A DNA stretch of 64,000 nucleotides from contig NZ_JFZG01000006.1 of NCBI RefSeq assembly GCF_000607165.1, positions 806,001 to 870,000 on the forward strand, read 5' to 3'. The notes beneath the pieces are model-generated. The model worked only from the letters and a program-made list of their open reading frames with translations, made no database searches and was not told the DNA's origin. A program made the position numbers and the translations under genes. Shown piece after piece: positions 29,973 through 40,431 of this stretch. The stretch's first letter is position 1. Each line of letters starts with the position of its first letter. Source of the stretch: Ralstonia pickettii. Lineage in GTDB: Bacteria; Pseudomonadota; Gammaproteobacteria; Burkholderiales; Burkholderiaceae.

Positions 29973-30068
29973 GGTCGCAGGCCGGCCTTTGAACCGATTT
30001 CCTTTCTGACGGCGCCTCCTGCCAGTTCGGCAAACCCAGCGCCACACCCGCCCACCGGCGTTTCCACC

Positions 30069-31643
30069 ATGATCCAGCAAGCCCTGCTTTCCGTTTCCGA
30101 CAAGACCGGCATCGTCGACTTTGCCCGTGCCCTGCACGAGCGCGGCGTCAAGCTCCTCTCCACCGGCGGTACCGCCAAGCTGCTCGCCGAGTCCGGCCTG
30201 CCCGTGACGGAAGTGGCGGATTACACGGGCTTTCCGGAAATGCTCGACGGCCGCGTCAAGACGCTGCACCCGAAGGTGCACGGCGGCATCCTCGCCCGCC
30301 GCGACTTGCCCGAGCACATGGCCGCGCTGGCCGAACACAGCATCCCGACCATCGACCTGCTGGTGGTGAACCTGTATCCGTTCCAGCAAACCGTGGCCAA
30401 GGACGAATGCTCGCTGGCCGACGCCATCGAAAACATCGACATTGGCGGCCCGACCATGCTGCGCTCGGCGGCCAAGAACCACCGCGACGTGACCGTCATC
30501 GTTGATCCGGCCGACTACGCCACCGTGCTGGCCGAAATGCAGGCCAACAACAACACGGTTGGCTACGAGACCAACTTCATGCTGGCCAAGAAGGTGTTCG
30601 CGCACACCGCGCAGTACGACGGCGCCATCACGAATTACCTGACGAGCCTGGGCGCCGACAAGTCGCACAGCACGCGCAGCGCTTATCCGCAAACGCTGAA
30701 CCTGGCCTTCGACAAGGTGCAGGAAATGCGCTACGGCGAGAACCCGCACCAGTCCGCCGCCTTCTACCGTGACCTCAAGGCAGTGGATGGCGCGCTCGCC
30801 AACTACAAGCAACTGCAGGGCAAGGAACTGTCGTACAACAACATCGCCGACGCCGATGCCGCGTGGGAATGCGTGAAGTCGTTCGATCCGGCCAAGGGCG
30901 CCGCCTGCGTCATCATCAAGCACGCGAACCCGTGCGGCGTGGCCATCGGCGGTACCGCGCAAGAAGCGTATGAGAAGGCCTTCAAGACCGATTCGACCTC
31001 GGCTTTCGGCGGCATCATCGCCTTCAACGTGCCGCTGGATGAAGCCGCAGCGCAGATCGTCGCCAAGCAGTTCGTGGAAGTGCTGATCGCCCCGGGCTTC
31101 TCGGAAGGTGCGCGTGCCGTATTTGCCGCCAAGCAAAACGTCCGCGTACTGGAAATTCCGCTCGGCAAGGGCGTGAACGCGTATGACTTCAAACGCGTTG
31201 GCGGCGGCCTGCTGGTGCAGAGCCCGGACGCCAAGAACGTGCAGCCGAGCGAGTTGCGCGTCGTCACCAAGCGCCACCCGACCCCGAAGGAAATGGACGA
31301 CCTGATGTTCGCTTGGCGCGTCGCCAAGTTCGTCAAGTCGAACGCCATCGTTTTCTGCGGCGGCGGCATGACGCTGGGCGTGGGCGCCGGCCAGATGAGC
31401 CGCGTGGACTCCGCACGCATCGCCAGCATCAAGGCGCAGAACGCAGGCCTGACGCTGGCCGGTTCGGCCGTGGCGTCCGATGCGTTCTTCCCGTTCCGCG
31501 ACGGTCTGGACGTGGTGGTCGATGCCGGCGCCTCGTGCGTAATCCAGCCGGGCGGCTCGGTGCGCGACGATGAAGTGATCGCCGCCGCCGACGAGCGCAA
31601 CGTGGCGATGATCTTCACGGGCACCCGCCACTTCCGCCACTAA
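30069..31643 (+). CDS. purH: Bifunctional AICAR transformylase / IMP cyclohydrolase
   Basis: Last two steps of de novo IMP synthesis. 524 residues. The N-terminal MGS-like cyclohydrolase domain ([28 protein letters not shown]) covers about residues 1-145. The C-terminal transformylase domain shows [11 protein letters not shown] and [14 protein letters not shown], with [14 protein letters not shown]. The gene has its own strong terminator at 31678. Confidence 0.97.
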   Translation: MIQQALLSVSDKTGIVDFARALHERGVKLLSTGGTAKLLAESGLPVTEVADYTGFPEMLDGRVKTLHPKVHGGILARRDLPEHMAALAEHSIPTIDLLVVNLYPFQQTVAKDECSLADAIENIDIGGPTMLRSAAKNHRDVTVIVDPADYATVLAEMQANNNTVGYETNFMLAKKVFAHTAQYDGAITNYLTSLGADKSHSTRSAYPQTLNLAFDKVQEMRYGENPHQSAAFYRDLKAVDGALANYKQLQGKELSYNNIADADAAWECVKSFDPAKGAACVIIKHANPCGVAIGGTAQEAYEKAFKTDSTSAFGGIIAFNVPLDEAAAQIVAKQFVEVLIAPGFSEGARAVFAAKQNVRVLEIPLGKGVNAYDFKRVGGGLLVQSPDAKNVQPSELRVVTKRHPTPKEMDDLMFAWRVAKFVKSNAIVFCGGGMTLGVGAGQMSRVDSARIASIKAQNAGLTLAGSAVASDAFFPFRDGLDVVVDAGASCVIQPGGSVRDDEVIAAADERNVAMIFTGTRHFRH

Positions 31644-31677
31644 TCGCTCACCAAACAGCACCGTCCACGCGACGAAC

Positions 31678-31715
31678 AAACGGGGCAAGGCGTAAACTGG
31701 CGCCTTGCCCCGTTT
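31678..31715 (+). terminator. Strong intrinsic terminator after purH
   Basis: A perfect 15-bp stem AAACGGGGCAAGGCG / CGCCTTGCCCCGTTT with an 8-base loop (TAAACTGG), followed by CCATTTCT. It lies 34 bases past purH and 21 before ruvC. Confidence 0.88.
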
Positions 31716-31736
31716 CCATTTCTGCCTACCTCCTTC

Positions 31737-32282
31737 ATGCGCATCCTCGGCATCGACCCCGGCCTTCGCACCACGGGTTTTGGCGTGCTCGAACGGCACG
31801 GCCACAAGCTCGTCTACGTGGCCTCGGGCACGATCAAGAGCAACGGCAATGCCGACCTGCCCAGCCGCCTGAAGACGCTGTACGACGGCGTCTCTGAACT
31901 GGTGAGCACCTACCAGCCGGACTGCGCTTCCATCGAAAAGGTGTTCGTCAACGTCAACCCGCAATCGACGCTGCTGCTGGGCCAGGCCCGCGGCGCGGTG
32001 ATCTGCGGCCTGATGAGCGGCAACCTGCCGGTGTTCGAATACACCGCGCTGCAACTGAAGCAGGCCGTGGTCGGCTACGGCCGCGCCAACAAGGACCAGG
32101 TGCAGGAAATGGTCGTGCGCCTACTCAACCTCGAAGGCAAACCCGGGGCGGATGCGTCTGACGCGCTGGGCGTGGCAATCTGTCATGCGCACGGCGGCGA
32201 GACGCTGGCTGCCATGGCCGGGCTGGCGCCGCAGCTTGCGCAAAAGGGCTTGCGCGTGCGGCGCGGGCGCCTCGTTGGCTGA
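31737..32282 (+). CDS. ruvC: Holliday junction resolvase RuvC
   Basis: Endonuclease that resolves four-way junctions with RuvAB. 181 residues with the acidic active site in [15 protein letters not shown] (Asp7), SIEKVFVN (Glu) and [16 protein letters not shown] (Asp pair). A lipoprotein gene, rather than ruvA, follows; ruvA and ruvB come next, so ruvCAB is interrupted. Confidence 0.96.
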   Translation: MRILGIDPGLRTTGFGVLERHGHKLVYVASGTIKSNGNADLPSRLKTLYDGVSELVSTYQPDCASIEKVFVNVNPQSTLLLGQARGAVICGLMSGNLPVFEYTALQLKQAVVGYGRANKDQVQEMVVRLLNLEGKPGADASDALGVAICHAHGGETLAAMAGLAPQLAQKGLRVRRGRLVG

Positions 32283-32291
32283 CAGGATTCT

Positions 32292-32351
32292 TGAAGACGG
32301 CAGGTAGCTGCACGCACACACGGCGACTACCATGCGGGGTATCCGTCTTCA
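32292..32351 (+). promoter_or_regulatory. Inverted repeat in the GDPD leader, adjoining its ribosome site
   Basis: A perfect 9-bp repeat TGAAGACGG (32292-32300) / CCGTCTTCA (32343-32351). The right arm shares its last A with the AGGAGA ribosome binding site (32351-32356) of the downstream gene. Pairing could modulate translation or act as an operator. Arms are 42 bases apart. Confidence 0.35.
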
Positions 32352-32361
32352 GGAGACCCCG

Positions 32362-33504
32362 ATGCTGCGCCGTCTCATCCTGCTGAGCCCGTTCTTTTTG
32401 AGTGCCTCCCTGGCCTTGTCGGCCTGCCGACTGGAATATAACCACGGTGGTGGCAGCGGCGGGGGCAACACCACGCCCATCGCCACCGTCCAGGTGATCG
32501 GCCACCGCGGTGCGCCTGCATTGCGGCCCGAGCACACGCTGGCCTCCTACCAGAAGGCCATCGACGACGGCGCGGACATCATCGAGCCGGATCTCGTATC
32601 CACCAAAGACGGTGTGCTGGTTGCACGCCACGAGAACGAAATCTCCGGCACAACCAACGTGGCCGACGTGGCGGCGTTTGCCGGCCGCAAGACCACCAAG
32701 ACGATCGATGGCCAGAGCGTCACCGGCTGGTTCACCGAAGACTTCACGCTGGGTGAATTGAAAACGCTGCGCGCACGCGAACGCATCCCGAGCATCCGTC
32801 CCGACAACGTCGCGTACAACGATCAGTTCGACATTCCCTCGCTGGACGAGATCATCGCGCTGGCGCGTGACCAATCCGCCAAGCTCGGCCGCAACATCGG
32901 CATCTATCCCGAGACGAAACATCCGACGTACTTTCAGTCGATCGGCCTGCCGCTGGAAGACAGGCTGATCGACGGCCTACGCCGCGATGCCTTCACGGCC
33001 AGCCGCACGACGGTCTACATCCAGTCGTTCGAAGTCGCCAATCTCAAGGCCATTCGCAACAAGATCGGCAGCAGCCAGCCCAATTGGAAGCTCGTGCAAT
33101 TGATGGGCACATCCAGCCGGCAGCCCTACGACTTTGTGGTCGCCAAAGACAGCCGCACGTTCGGCGACATGATGACCAGCCAGGGCATGCGCGACATCGC
33201 CGCGTATGCCAACGGTGTCGGCCCTGACAAGAGCAGCATCATGGGCCTGGATGCGAACGGCCGACTCACCGATCCGACCGACCTGATCCGCAACGCGCAC
33301 AACGCAGGGCTGGTCGTCCACCCGTACACGTTCCGCCCCGAGAACACCTTCCTGCCGCCGTCGCTGCGCAGCGGTGCCGACAACACGCGCAACGTCAACG
33401 GCTCGATCACCGAGATCCAGGCATTCCTGCGTGCGGGCGTCGACGGCTTCTTCACCGACGATCCTGCCGTCGGGCGGCAAGCCGTGTCGACCTTCACGCG
33501 CTAG
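32362..33504 (+). CDS. glpQ: Glycerophosphodiester phosphodiesterase lipoprotein
   Basis: 380 residues from the ATG at 32362, preceded by AGGAGA. A lipoprotein signal ends LALSAC with the acylated Cys around residue 22, followed by a Gly/Ser-rich tether. The GDPD TIM barrel shows the catalytic VIGHRGAPALRPEHTLASY and EPDLVSTKDGVLVARHEN. It releases glycerol-3-phosphate from glycerophosphodiesters in the periplasm. It sits between ruvC and ruvA, with no functional link to recombination. C-terminal FFTDDPAVGRQAV is the usual GDPD end. Confidence 0.93.
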   Translation: MLRRLILLSPFFLSASLALSACRLEYNHGGGSGGGNTTPIATVQVIGHRGAPALRPEHTLASYQKAIDDGADIIEPDLVSTKDGVLVARHENEISGTTNVADVAAFAGRKTTKTIDGQSVTGWFTEDFTLGELKTLRARERIPSIRPDNVAYNDQFDIPSLDEIIALARDQSAKLGRNIGIYPETKHPTYFQSIGLPLEDRLIDGLRRDAFTASRTTVYIQSFEVANLKAIRNKIGSSQPNWKLVQLMGTSSRQPYDFVVAKDSRTFGDMMTSQGMRDIAAYANGVGPDKSSIMGLDANGRLTDPTDLIRNAHNAGLVVHPYTFRPENTFLPPSLRSGADNTRNVNGSITEIQAFLRAGVDGFFTDDPAVGRQAVSTFTR

Positions 33505-33604
33505 TCTTCGCGCATCGGAACCGTAGCGAGCGGCCGAGCCAGGATCGGGCCGCACAGTAGGTTTGGGCTACACTGCGTCCCGTTTTGGAGGAGGAACCCC
33601 ACCC

Positions 33605-34186
33605 ATGATCGGACGCATTGCCGGGACGCTGATCGAAAAGAACCCGCCGCACCTGCTGGTCGATTGCCACGGCGTCGGCTACGAGATCGACGTGCCGATG
33701 AGCACGTTCTACAACCTGCCCGCGACTGGCGAGAAGGTCGTCCTGCTGACGCAGCAGATCGTGCGCGAGGATGCGCACCTGCTCTACGGTTTCGGCACCG
33801 CCGCCGAGCGCGAAACCTTCCGCCAGCTCATCAAAATTTCGGGCATCGGCGCCCGCATTGCGCTGGCGGTGCTGTCGGGCATGTCGGTGGCCGAACTCGC
33901 GCAGGCCGTCACGCTGCAGGAAGCCGGGCGGCTGACGCGCATTCCGGGCATCGGCAAGAAGACGGCGGAGCGTCTGCTGCTCGAACTCAAGGGCAAGCTC
34001 GGCGCCGACCTGGGTGCGGTGCCCGGCGGCCCAGCTGTGTCGGACGACGCGGTCGACGTGCTCAACGCCCTGCTGGCGCTTGGGTACTCAGACAAGGAAG
34101 CGGCCCTCGCCATCAAGCAGGTGCCGGCCGGCACGGGCGTGTCCGAGGGGATCAAGCTGGCGCTCAAGGCGCTGTCCAAAGGCTGA
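33605..34186 (+). CDS. ruvA: Holliday junction helicase subunit RuvA
   Basis: Junction-binding tetramer that loads RuvB. 193 residues from ATG at 33605 ([28 protein letters not shown] split here by positions 1-27). The helix-hairpin-helix block is [23 protein letters not shown]. The C-terminal domain III has [24 protein letters not shown] at 33585-33590 is a distant purine stretch. It is followed by ruvB after 63 bases. Confidence 0.97.
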   Translation: MIGRIAGTLIEKNPPHLLVDCHGVGYEIDVPMSTFYNLPATGEKVVLLTQQIVREDAHLLYGFGTAAERETFRQLIKISGIGARIALAVLSGMSVAELAQAVTLQEAGRLTRIPGIGKKTAERLLLELKGKLGADLGAVPGGPAVSDDAVDVLNALLALGYSDKEAALAIKQVPAGTGVSEGIKLALKALSKG

Positions 34187-34249
34187 CGCCCGGGCGCGGC
34201 GAGACGGTAGAATGGCCTGCTCGCGCCTTCCCGGCGCCGTCTGCCCGTC

Positions 34250-35323
34250 ATGATCGAAACCGACAAGCTCGCCGCCAAGGCTGTCTCTGCTGAGCGCATC
34301 ATCTCAGCCTCCCCCGCCTCCCCCAACGAGGAGGCGTTCGAGCGCGCGCTGCGCCCCAAGCTGCTTGACGAATACGTCGGCCAGGAAAAGGTGCGCGGCC
34401 AGCTCGACATCTTCATGACCGCGGCCAAGAACCGCAGCGAAGCACTGGACCACGTGCTGCTGTTCGGCCCGCCGGGCCTGGGCAAGACGACGCTGGCGCA
34501 CATCATCGCGCGCGAGATGGGCGTCAACCTGCGCCAGACCTCCGGCCCCGTGCTGGAACGCCCGGGCGACCTGGCCGCGTTGCTCACGAACCTCGAAGCC
34601 AACGACGTCCTCTTCATCGACGAGATTCATCGGCTCTCGCCCGTGGTGGAGGAAATCCTGTACCCGGCGCTGGAGGACTACCAGATCGACATCATGATCG
34701 GCGAGGGCCCGGCGGCGCGCTCGGTCAAGCTCGATCTGCAGCCGTTCACGCTGGTGGGCGCCACGACGCGCGCCGGTATGCTGACCAACCCGCTGCGCGA
34801 CCGCTTCGGCATCGTTGCGCGGTTGGAGTTCTATACGCCTGCCGAGCTGGCAAAGATCGTCACGCGCTCGTCGGGCCTGCTGAACGCTCATATCGTGGAT
34901 GAAGGCGCGCTGGAAATTGCCAAGCGCTCGCGCGGCACGCCGCGTATCGCCAACCGCCTGCTCCGCCGCGTGCGTGACTATGCCGAGGTCAAGGCCGATG
35001 GCATCATCACCCGCGAAGTGGCCGATGCCGCCCTGGCCATGCTCGATGTGGATGCGGTCGGCTTCGACCTGATGGATCGCAGGCTGCTCGAAGCGATCCT
35101 GCACAAGTTCAACGGCGGCCCGGTCGGCATCGACAACCTGGCGGCCGCCATCGGCGAGGAGCGCGACACGATCGAGGACGTACTCGAGCCCTACCTCATC
35201 CAGCAAGGCTACCTGCAGCGCACTCCCCGTGGTCGTATCGCCACGGCTTCGGCGTACCAGCACTTCGGGCTGGGCGCCCCCAAGAGCGGCCCCGTACGCG
35301 ATCTCTGGGACGACAACCAATAA
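34250..35323 (+). CDS. ruvB: Holliday junction branch-migration ATPase RuvB
   Basis: AAA+ motor, 357 residues. Walker [16 protein letters not shown], Walker [12 protein letters not shown], sensor text [18 protein letters not shown], and a winged helix at the C-terminus ([20 protein letters not shown]). N-terminal [15 protein letters not shown] matches the family. A 23-base gap leads to the transporter gene after it. Confidence 0.97.
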   Translation: MIETDKLAAKAVSAERIISASPASPNEEAFERALRPKLLDEYVGQEKVRGQLDIFMTAAKNRSEALDHVLLFGPPGLGKTTLAHIIAREMGVNLRQTSGPVLERPGDLAALLTNLEANDVLFIDEIHRLSPVVEEILYPALEDYQIDIMIGEGPAARSVKLDLQPFTLVGATTRAGMLTNPLRDRFGIVARLEFYTPAELAKIVTRSSGLLNAHIVDEGALEIAKRSRGTPRIANRLLRRVRDYAEVKADGIITREVADAALAMLDVDAVGFDLMDRRLLEAILHKFNGGPVGIDNLAAAIGEERDTIEDVLEPYLIQQGYLQRTPRGRIATASAYQHFGLGAPKSGPVRDLWDDNQ

Positions 35324-35346
35324 ACGCCCACCCGGACCGCCCCGAC

Positions 35347-36063
35347 ATGTCCGCCGCCCCGCGCCACCCGAACCGCACGTTCCGCTACTACGACTTCGTC
35401 ATGGCGGCCTTCGTGACGGTACTGCTGTGTTCCAACCTGATCGGCGCGGCCAAGGCGGCGCAGGTCACGCTGCCGATCATCGGGCCGGTCACCTTTGGCG
35501 CTGGTGTGCTTTTCTTCCCGATCTCATACATCTTCGGCGACATCCTCACCGAGGTGTACGGCTACGGGCGCGACCGGCGTGTGGTGTGGGCGGGTTTTGC
35601 CGCACTGATCTTCGCGTCGTTCATGTCGCTGGTCGTGCTGGCGCTGCCAGTAGCGCCATTCATGGCGGACTACCAGAAGAGCCTGAACGACGTGTTCGGC
35701 AACACCCCCCGCATCGTCGCCGGGTCGCTCATTGCGTTCTGGTGCGGCAGCTTTGCCAACAGCTACACGCTGGCGAAGATGAAAATCGCTACGGAAGGAA
35801 AATGGCTGTGGACGCGCCTTATTGGGTCCACGGTGGTGGGCGAGGCAGTGGATTCTTCGCTGTTCTACGTGATCGCCTTCTACGGGATCTGGCCCCACCA
35901 GCAGGTGCTTCGCGTGGCCATCGCGCAATACATCCTCAAGACCGGCTGGGAGGTCGTGGCGACGCCCCTTACCTACCGGGTCGTCGCCTTCCTCAAACGC
36001 GTCGAGCACGAAGACTACTACGACCGCGACACCAACTTCACGCCATTCCGGCTGAAGGTTTAG
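35347..36063 (+). CDS. yhhQ: Queuosine precursor transporter (YhhQ/VUT family)
   Basis: 238-residue inner-membrane protein with about six helices. Family text includes FPISYIFGDILTEVYGYGRDRRVVW and GSTVVGEAVDSSLFYVIAF, with conserved Glu/Asp in the membrane. The family imports preQ0/preQ1 for tRNA queuosine. No riboswitch is visible in the 23 bases before it. The stop overlaps the convergent histidine phosphatase stop (36060-36063). Confidence 0.9.
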   Translation: MSAAPRHPNRTFRYYDFVMAAFVTVLLCSNLIGAAKAAQVTLPIIGPVTFGAGVLFFPISYIFGDILTEVYGYGRDRRVVWAGFAALIFASFMSLVVLALPVAPFMADYQKSLNDVFGNTPRIVAGSLIAFWCGSFANSYTLAKMKIATEGKWLWTRLIGSTVVGEAVDSSLFYVIAFYGIWPHQQVLRVAIAQYILKTGWEVVATPLTYRVVAFLKRVEHEDYYDRDTNFTPFRLKV

Positions 36064-36740
36064 GGAACGCGGCGGTCCACCTCGTCGAGCACCAGCAGAT
36101 CCAGGTGCGCGACATCCCCCCATTGCAGTACAGTCAGTTGATGGCCATCGGATGAAAGCCGGTTGATGCTCGCGTTGCGCAGTTCATGCTGGCGCGGCTC
36201 GGTGAGCGTCATGGCGTTGGCCCGGCGATACAGGCAATCGAGCACGCCGCCGTGGCTAACCAGCGCGATGCGCTCGCCGGGGTGGCGACGGATCAGGCGA
36301 AGCGCAGTCTCGACCGCACGTTCGTGGAATTCAGTCAGCGTCTCGCCGCCAGGCGGGGCGAACTCGGGCACGCGGTTTTGCCAGGCATCAAAGTCGGCCG
36401 GATGCTGTGCGGCGACTTCAGCGTAGGTGAGGCCTTCAAACTCGCCATAGCAGCGCTCGCGCAAACCGGCGTCGTCACGCACCGTCACACCCACTTCATC
36501 TGCAAGCGCCTGCGCCGTCTGCCTGGCGCGCGACAGATCGCTCGCATAGACCGCATCGAACCGCTCGCGCGCCAGTGCCTTGCCAAGCTGCGCCGCTTGC
36601 TCCAGCCCTTGCATGTTCAGCGGCACGTCGAGCTGGCCTTGCAGGCGGCGCTCACGGTTCCAGTCGGTCTCGCCGTGGCGGATGAGCACGATGTGGGTGA
36701 TCTGCGGCATCGGCAGAGGGATGGTGGCGGCGCGTGACAT
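36060..36740 (-). CDS. Histidine phosphatase family protein (GpmB/CobC-like)
   Basis: 226 residues with the phosphohistidine motif HIVLIRHGETDWN and a second catalytic His in IALVSHGGVLDCLYRRA. The fold covers cofactor-independent-looking phosphoglycerate mutase paralogues and alpha-ribazole phosphatases; the substrate is not determinable. The ATG at 36740 is used; an ATG at 36710 (MPQITHIV) is also plausible and has equally weak ribosome-site support. Probably the last gene of tyrS-dtd-phosphatase. Confidence 0.85.
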   Translation of the reverse strand: MSRAATIPLPMPQITHIVLIRHGETDWNRERRLQGQLDVPLNMQGLEQAAQLGKALARERFDAVYASDLSRARQTAQALADEVGVTVRDDAGLRERCYGEFEGLTYAEVAAQHPADFDAWQNRVPEFAPPGGETLTEFHERAVETALRLIRRHPGERIALVSHGGVLDCLYRRANAMTLTEPRQHELRNASINRLSSDGHQLTVLQWGDVAHLDLLVLDEVDRRVP

Positions 36741-36759
36741 CACAGGGTTCCCGAGCGAA

Positions 36760-37272
36760 TCAGACAGATTTGGCCGCTTCCGGCGTGGCCGCTTTTGCGA
36801 CAGACGGCGCGGCTTGCGGCGCGATCTGCAGCCAGAATGTGACCGGACCATCGTTGACCAGCGACACCTTCATGTCGGCGCCAAACTCGCCGGTCGCCAC
36901 GATGGGGTGCTGCGCACGGGCGCGCGCCACGAAGTGGTCGTACAGGCGGCGGCCATCTTCCGGCGCAGCCGCGGGTGTGAAGCTCGGCCGCGTGCCAGAC
37001 TTGGTATCGGCCGCCAGCGTGAACTGCGATACCACCAGCAAGCCACCGGCCTGCCCGTTGCCGTCGATGTTGCGCACGGGCAGGTTCATCTTGCCCTGCG
37101 CGTCGGAGAACACGCGGTAGTTGAGCAGCTTCTCCAGCAGACGATCTGCCTCGGCGGCGGTGTCCCCCCGCTCGGCACAGACAAGCGCGAGCAGGCCCGG
37201 GCCGATCTCGCCAACGACGCGGCCGTCCACCCGGACAGCCGCTTCAGACACACGCTGGATCAGTCCAATCAC
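36760..37272 (-). CDS. dtd: D-aminoacyl-tRNA deacylase
   Basis: Removes D-amino acids, notably D-Tyr, and glycine mischarged on tRNA-Ala. 170 residues, about 25 more than the E. coli protein because of an Ala-rich tail ([17 protein letters not shown]). Catalytic blocks [13 protein letters not shown] and [10 protein letters not shown] are intact. The start lies in an ATGA overlap with the tyrS stop, so the proofreader is coupled to a synthetase known to accept D-tyrosine. Confidence 0.94.
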   Translation of the reverse strand: MIGLIQRVSEAAVRVDGRVVGEIGPGLLALVCAERGDTAAEADRLLEKLLNYRVFSDAQGKMNLPVRNIDGNGQAGGLLVVSQFTLAADTKSGTRPSFTPAAAPEDGRRLYDHFVARARAQHPIVATGEFGADMKVSLVNDGPVTFWLQIAPQAAPSVAKAATPEAAKSV

Positions 37273-38534
37273 TTCAGCACCACGCGCGCAAAGCGACGCT
37301 TGCCGACCTGCATGACGAAGGTGCCTGCCTCCACCTTCAGGCCCTTGTCGCTGACGACGGTGCCGTCGATCTTCACGCCGCCCTGTTCGATGTTGCGGTT
37401 GGCATCCGACGTGGACGGGCAGAGCCCAGCCTGCTTGAGCAGTTGCGCAATGCCCAGTGGCGCGCCTGCCAGCTCAATCTGCGGGATATCGTCCGGCACA
37501 CCGCCGCGTGCGCGGTGATTGAAGTCTTCCAGCGCGCGTTCGGCATCGGCCTGGCTGTGGAAGCGCGCGACGATCTCCTGCGCCAGCAGCACCTTGCAAT
37601 CGCGCGGGTTGCGGCCCAGCGCGATCTCCGCCTTCATCAAATCGATCTCGGCCAGCGGGCGGAACGACAGCAGCGTGTAGTACGTCCACATCAGGTCGTC
37701 GGAGATGCTCATCAGCTTGCCGAACATCTCGTTCGGCGCCTCACTGATACCGACGTAGTTGCCCTTGGACTTGGACATCTTCTCTACGCCGTCCAGGCCA
37801 ACCAGCAACGGCATGGTCAAGATGCACTGCGGCTCCTGGCCGTATTCCTTCTGCAATTCGCGGCCGACCAGCAGGTTGAACTTCTGATCGGTGCCGCCGA
37901 GTTCCAGGTCGGACTTGAGCGCGACCGAGTCGTAACCCTGCATCAGCGGATAGAGGAATTCGTGCACCGAGATCGGCACGCCAGCCTTGTAGCGCTTGGT
38001 AAAGTCGTCACGCTCCATCATGCGGGCGACGGTGTACTTGGCGGCAAGCTGGATGATGCCGCGCGCGCCCAGCGGGTCGCACCATTCGCTGTTGTAGCGA
38101 ATTTCGGTCTTGCTCGGGTCCAGCACCATGCTGGCCTGACGGTAATAAGTCTGCGCGTTGGTCTCGATTTGCTCGCGCGTGAGCGGCGGGCGCGTGGCAT
38201 TGCGGCCGGACGGGTCACCGATCGTCGAGGTGAAATCGCCGATCAGGAAGATCACCTGATGCCCCAGGTCTTGCAACTGACGCATCTTGTTGAGCACCAC
38301 GGTGTGGCCGATGTGGATATCGGGCGCCGTCGGATCCAGGCCCAGCTTGATGCGCAGCGGCACGCCGGTCGCGGCGCTCTTGGCTAGCTTCTGCTCCCAT
38401 TCGGCAGCAATCAACAGTTCGTCGCAGCCGCGCAGCGACACTTCCATTGCGTGCGCCACCTCCGGGGTCACCGGGTACTTGGGTTTGGCCGGCGTGGCGT
38501 TATCGGAGGCGGCGGAAGTGTCAGGTGCAGTCAT
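37269..38534 (-). CDS. tyrS: Tyrosyl-tRNA synthetase
   Basis: Class I synthetase, TyrZ-like form of about 420 residues. HIGH-type signature [15 protein letters not shown] signature [13 protein letters not shown], and a C-terminal S4-like RNA-binding domain ([26 protein letters not shown]). I chose the ATG at 38534 ([12 protein letters not shown]); longer openings to 38741 run across the anmK start region without family match. The ribosome site is weak. It is divergent from anmK, 175 bases apart. Confidence 0.96.
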   Translation of the reverse strand: MTAPDTSAASDNATPAKPKYPVTPEVAHAMEVSLRGCDELLIAAEWEQKLAKSAATGVPLRIKLGLDPTAPDIHIGHTVVLNKMRQLQDLGHQVIFLIGDFTSTIGDPSGRNATRPPLTREQIETNAQTYYRQASMVLDPSKTEIRYNSEWCDPLGARGIIQLAAKYTVARMMERDDFTKRYKAGVPISVHEFLYPLMQGYDSVALKSDLELGGTDQKFNLLVGRELQKEYGQEPQCILTMPLLVGLDGVEKMSKSKGNYVGISEAPNEMFGKLMSISDDLMWTYYTLLSFRPLAEIDLMKAEIALGRNPRDCKVLLAQEIVARFHSQADAERALEDFNHRARGGVPDDIPQIELAGAPLGIAQLLKQAGLCPSTSDANRNIEQGGVKIDGTVVSDKGLKVEAGTFVMQVGKRRFARVVLK

Positions 38535-38709
38535 GGCAAAAAGAAAGGTCACCGCGCCGCACATGGAAAACGGCGCGAACGAATCAACAATCGGGGAAAC
38601 GGTGCGTGCACGATGGCCGACATCGATTGAAACGTGCCGGCCGCGCAATCCCGGGATTTTACCGTGATGTGTCCGTTTGGCCCGCCATTGCGCTGGTAAG
38701 CTGTCGCGC

Positions 38710-39864
38710 ATGAGCCATCCTGACCACACCGCACTCTCCACCGATCGCTACATCGGCTTGATGTCGGGCACCAGCCTGGACGGTGTCGACGGCGTTCTGG
38801 CGGACTTTTCCGGCGAACACCCGACCGTCCTCGCCGACGCCTACGTGCCCTTCTCGCCCGAACTGCGCCAGCGCTTTCTTGACCTGCAACACGCCGGCCC
38901 CGACGAGATCCATCGCGAGGCCCTGGCCGCCAACGCGCTGGCCATGGTCTACGCCGACTGCGTTGCCCAACTGCTCGCTGCCACCGGTCTGGCCGTGCAC
39001 GACGTGCGGGCCATCGGCGCCCATGGGCAGACGATTCGTCATCAGCCCGGCACGCATGATGGCATCGGCTACACGCGCCAAACCCAGCACCCGGCGGTAT
39101 TGGCTGAACGCACCGGCATCGACGTCATTGCCGATTTTCGCAGTCGCGACATCGCCGCCGGCGGCCAGGGCGCACCGCTCGTACCAGCGCTGCATCGCGC
39201 GCTGTTCGGCCTGCCTGATGCGTGGCGTGTGGTCTGCAACATCGGGGGCATCGCCAACCTCACCGTCGTGCCGCCGCAAGCCCCCGACGCGCGCAACGCC
39301 GTACTCGGCTTCGACTGCGGCCCCGGCAACGCGCTGATGGACTACTGGGTTCACAGGCACCGCGACACCCGCTACGACGCCGACGGCGCCTGGGCCCGCA
39401 CTGGGCGTATCGACGAAACGCTCCTCGCGCGTCTCAAGGCCGAGCCGTTCTTTGCAGCGCCACCGCCCAAGAGCACCGGCCGCGACCTGTTCAACCCGGC
39501 GTGGCTGCAACAAACCCTCGGCGATGCGCTGAACGCCGCGCGCCCTGAAGATGTTCAAGCGACGCTGCTCGCCCTCACCGCCGACACCATCACCGATGCC
39601 GTACGTGCCCATGCGCCGCAGGCCGCGTCACTGCTGGTCTGCGGTGGCGGCGCCCGCAATGGCGCGCTCATGGCACGTATCGCGCAGCAATTGCCGGGCG
39701 TGCGAGTCGCTCCGACAGATGACTACGGCGTGCCCGCGCATCAGGTGGAGGCCCTCGCTTTCGCATGGCTCGCGCGCCAGTGCATGCTCCGTGCCCACGG
39801 CAATCTGCATACCGCGACCGGCGCATCGGGCGATCGCATCCTCGGCGCAATCTACCCCGCTTGA
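38710..39864 (+). CDS. anmK: Anhydro-N-acetylmuramic acid kinase
   Basis: Opens and phosphorylates 1,6-anhydro-MurNAc to MurNAc-6-phosphate in peptidoglycan recycling. 384 residues starting MSHPDHT, with the family motifs [32 protein letters not shown] and [13 protein letters not shown], plus [13 protein letters not shown]. It feeds the AmgK-MurU route encoded at 19.5-22.3 kb (through a MurNAc-6-P phosphatase, MupP, not seen here). The shared terminator at 39887 separates it from convergent erpA. Confidence 0.96.
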   Translation: MSHPDHTALSTDRYIGLMSGTSLDGVDGVLADFSGEHPTVLADAYVPFSPELRQRFLDLQHAGPDEIHREALAANALAMVYADCVAQLLAATGLAVHDVRAIGAHGQTIRHQPGTHDGIGYTRQTQHPAVLAERTGIDVIADFRSRDIAAGGQGAPLVPALHRALFGLPDAWRVVCNIGGIANLTVVPPQAPDARNAVLGFDCGPGNALMDYWVHRHRDTRYDADGAWARTGRIDETLLARLKAEPFFAAPPPKSTGRDLFNPAWLQQTLGDALNAARPEDVQATLLALTADTITDAVRAHAPQAASLLVCGGGARNGALMARIAQQLPGVRVAPTDDYGVPAHQVEALAFAWLARQCMLRAHGNLHTATGASGDRILGAIYPA

Positions 39865-39886
39865 GCGCACAATTTGCAGGCAACAA

Positions 39887-39910
39887 AAAAGCGCACCGAA
39901 GTGCGCTTTT
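39887..39910. terminator. Bidirectional terminator between anmK and erpA
   Basis: A perfect 10-bp stem AAAAGCGCAC/GTGCGCTTTT. Read on the minus strand the loop is a C(UUCG)G tetraloop. A-tract to the left and T-tract to the right let it work for both genes. Confidence 0.9.
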
Positions 39911-39930
39911 TCTTTTACAGCGATGCGGCG

Positions 39931-40305
39931 TCAGACCGAGAACGACGAGCCGCAACCGCACGTGGTCGAAGCATTCGGGTTCTTGATGACGAACTGCGCG
40001 CCGTTGATGTCTTCCTTGTAGTCGATCTCGGCGCCCACCAGGTACTGGTAGCTCATCGAGTCGATCAAGAGCGAGACGCCATTCTTGGTCATGGTCGTAT
40101 CGTCTTCGTTGGTCTCTTCGTCAAAGGTGAAACCGTACTGGAAGCCCGAGCACCCGCCGCCTTGCACGAATACGCGCAACTTCAACTCCGGGTTGCCTTC
40201 TTCTTCAATCAGTTGCTTGACCTTGTCCGCAGCGCTGTCGGTAAAGACCAGCGGAGCCGGAACCTCGTTCACATCGGGCGTGGCTGCCTGCGCGACTGCG
40301 TTCAT
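39931..40305 (-). CDS. erpA: Iron-sulfur cluster insertion protein ErpA
   Basis: A-type carrier that hands Fe-S clusters to apo-proteins such as IspG/IspH. 124 residues. The three cluster cysteines are present in [13 protein letters not shown] and [11 protein letters not shown] at the C-terminus. AGGAGA precedes the ATG. A possible -10 TAAAAT lies upstream near 40340 without a convincing -35. Confidence 0.96.
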   Translation of the reverse strand: MNAVAQAATPDVNEVPAPLVFTDSAADKVKQLIEEEGNPELKLRVFVQGGGCSGFQYGFTFDEETNEDDTTMTKNGVSLLIDSMSYQYLVGAEIDYKEDINGAQFVIKNPNASTTCGCGSSFSV

Positions 40306-40431
40306 GAAAATCTCCTGTGGGAACGTCTGAAACTTGCTTGTATTTTAAGCGCAAGCTGCAAATCGTGCCGAAGCCCCGCGTTTCAAGTGGGCATTGTGCG
40401 GTGCGCCAGCAACGGCTGACGCGCGATGTGA

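Noticed and set aside
29664-32054. A 796-codon open frame antisense to purH
   Set aside because: High-GC DNA leaves the complementary frame of a highly expressed gene open. The product has no recognisable domain and purH is certain.
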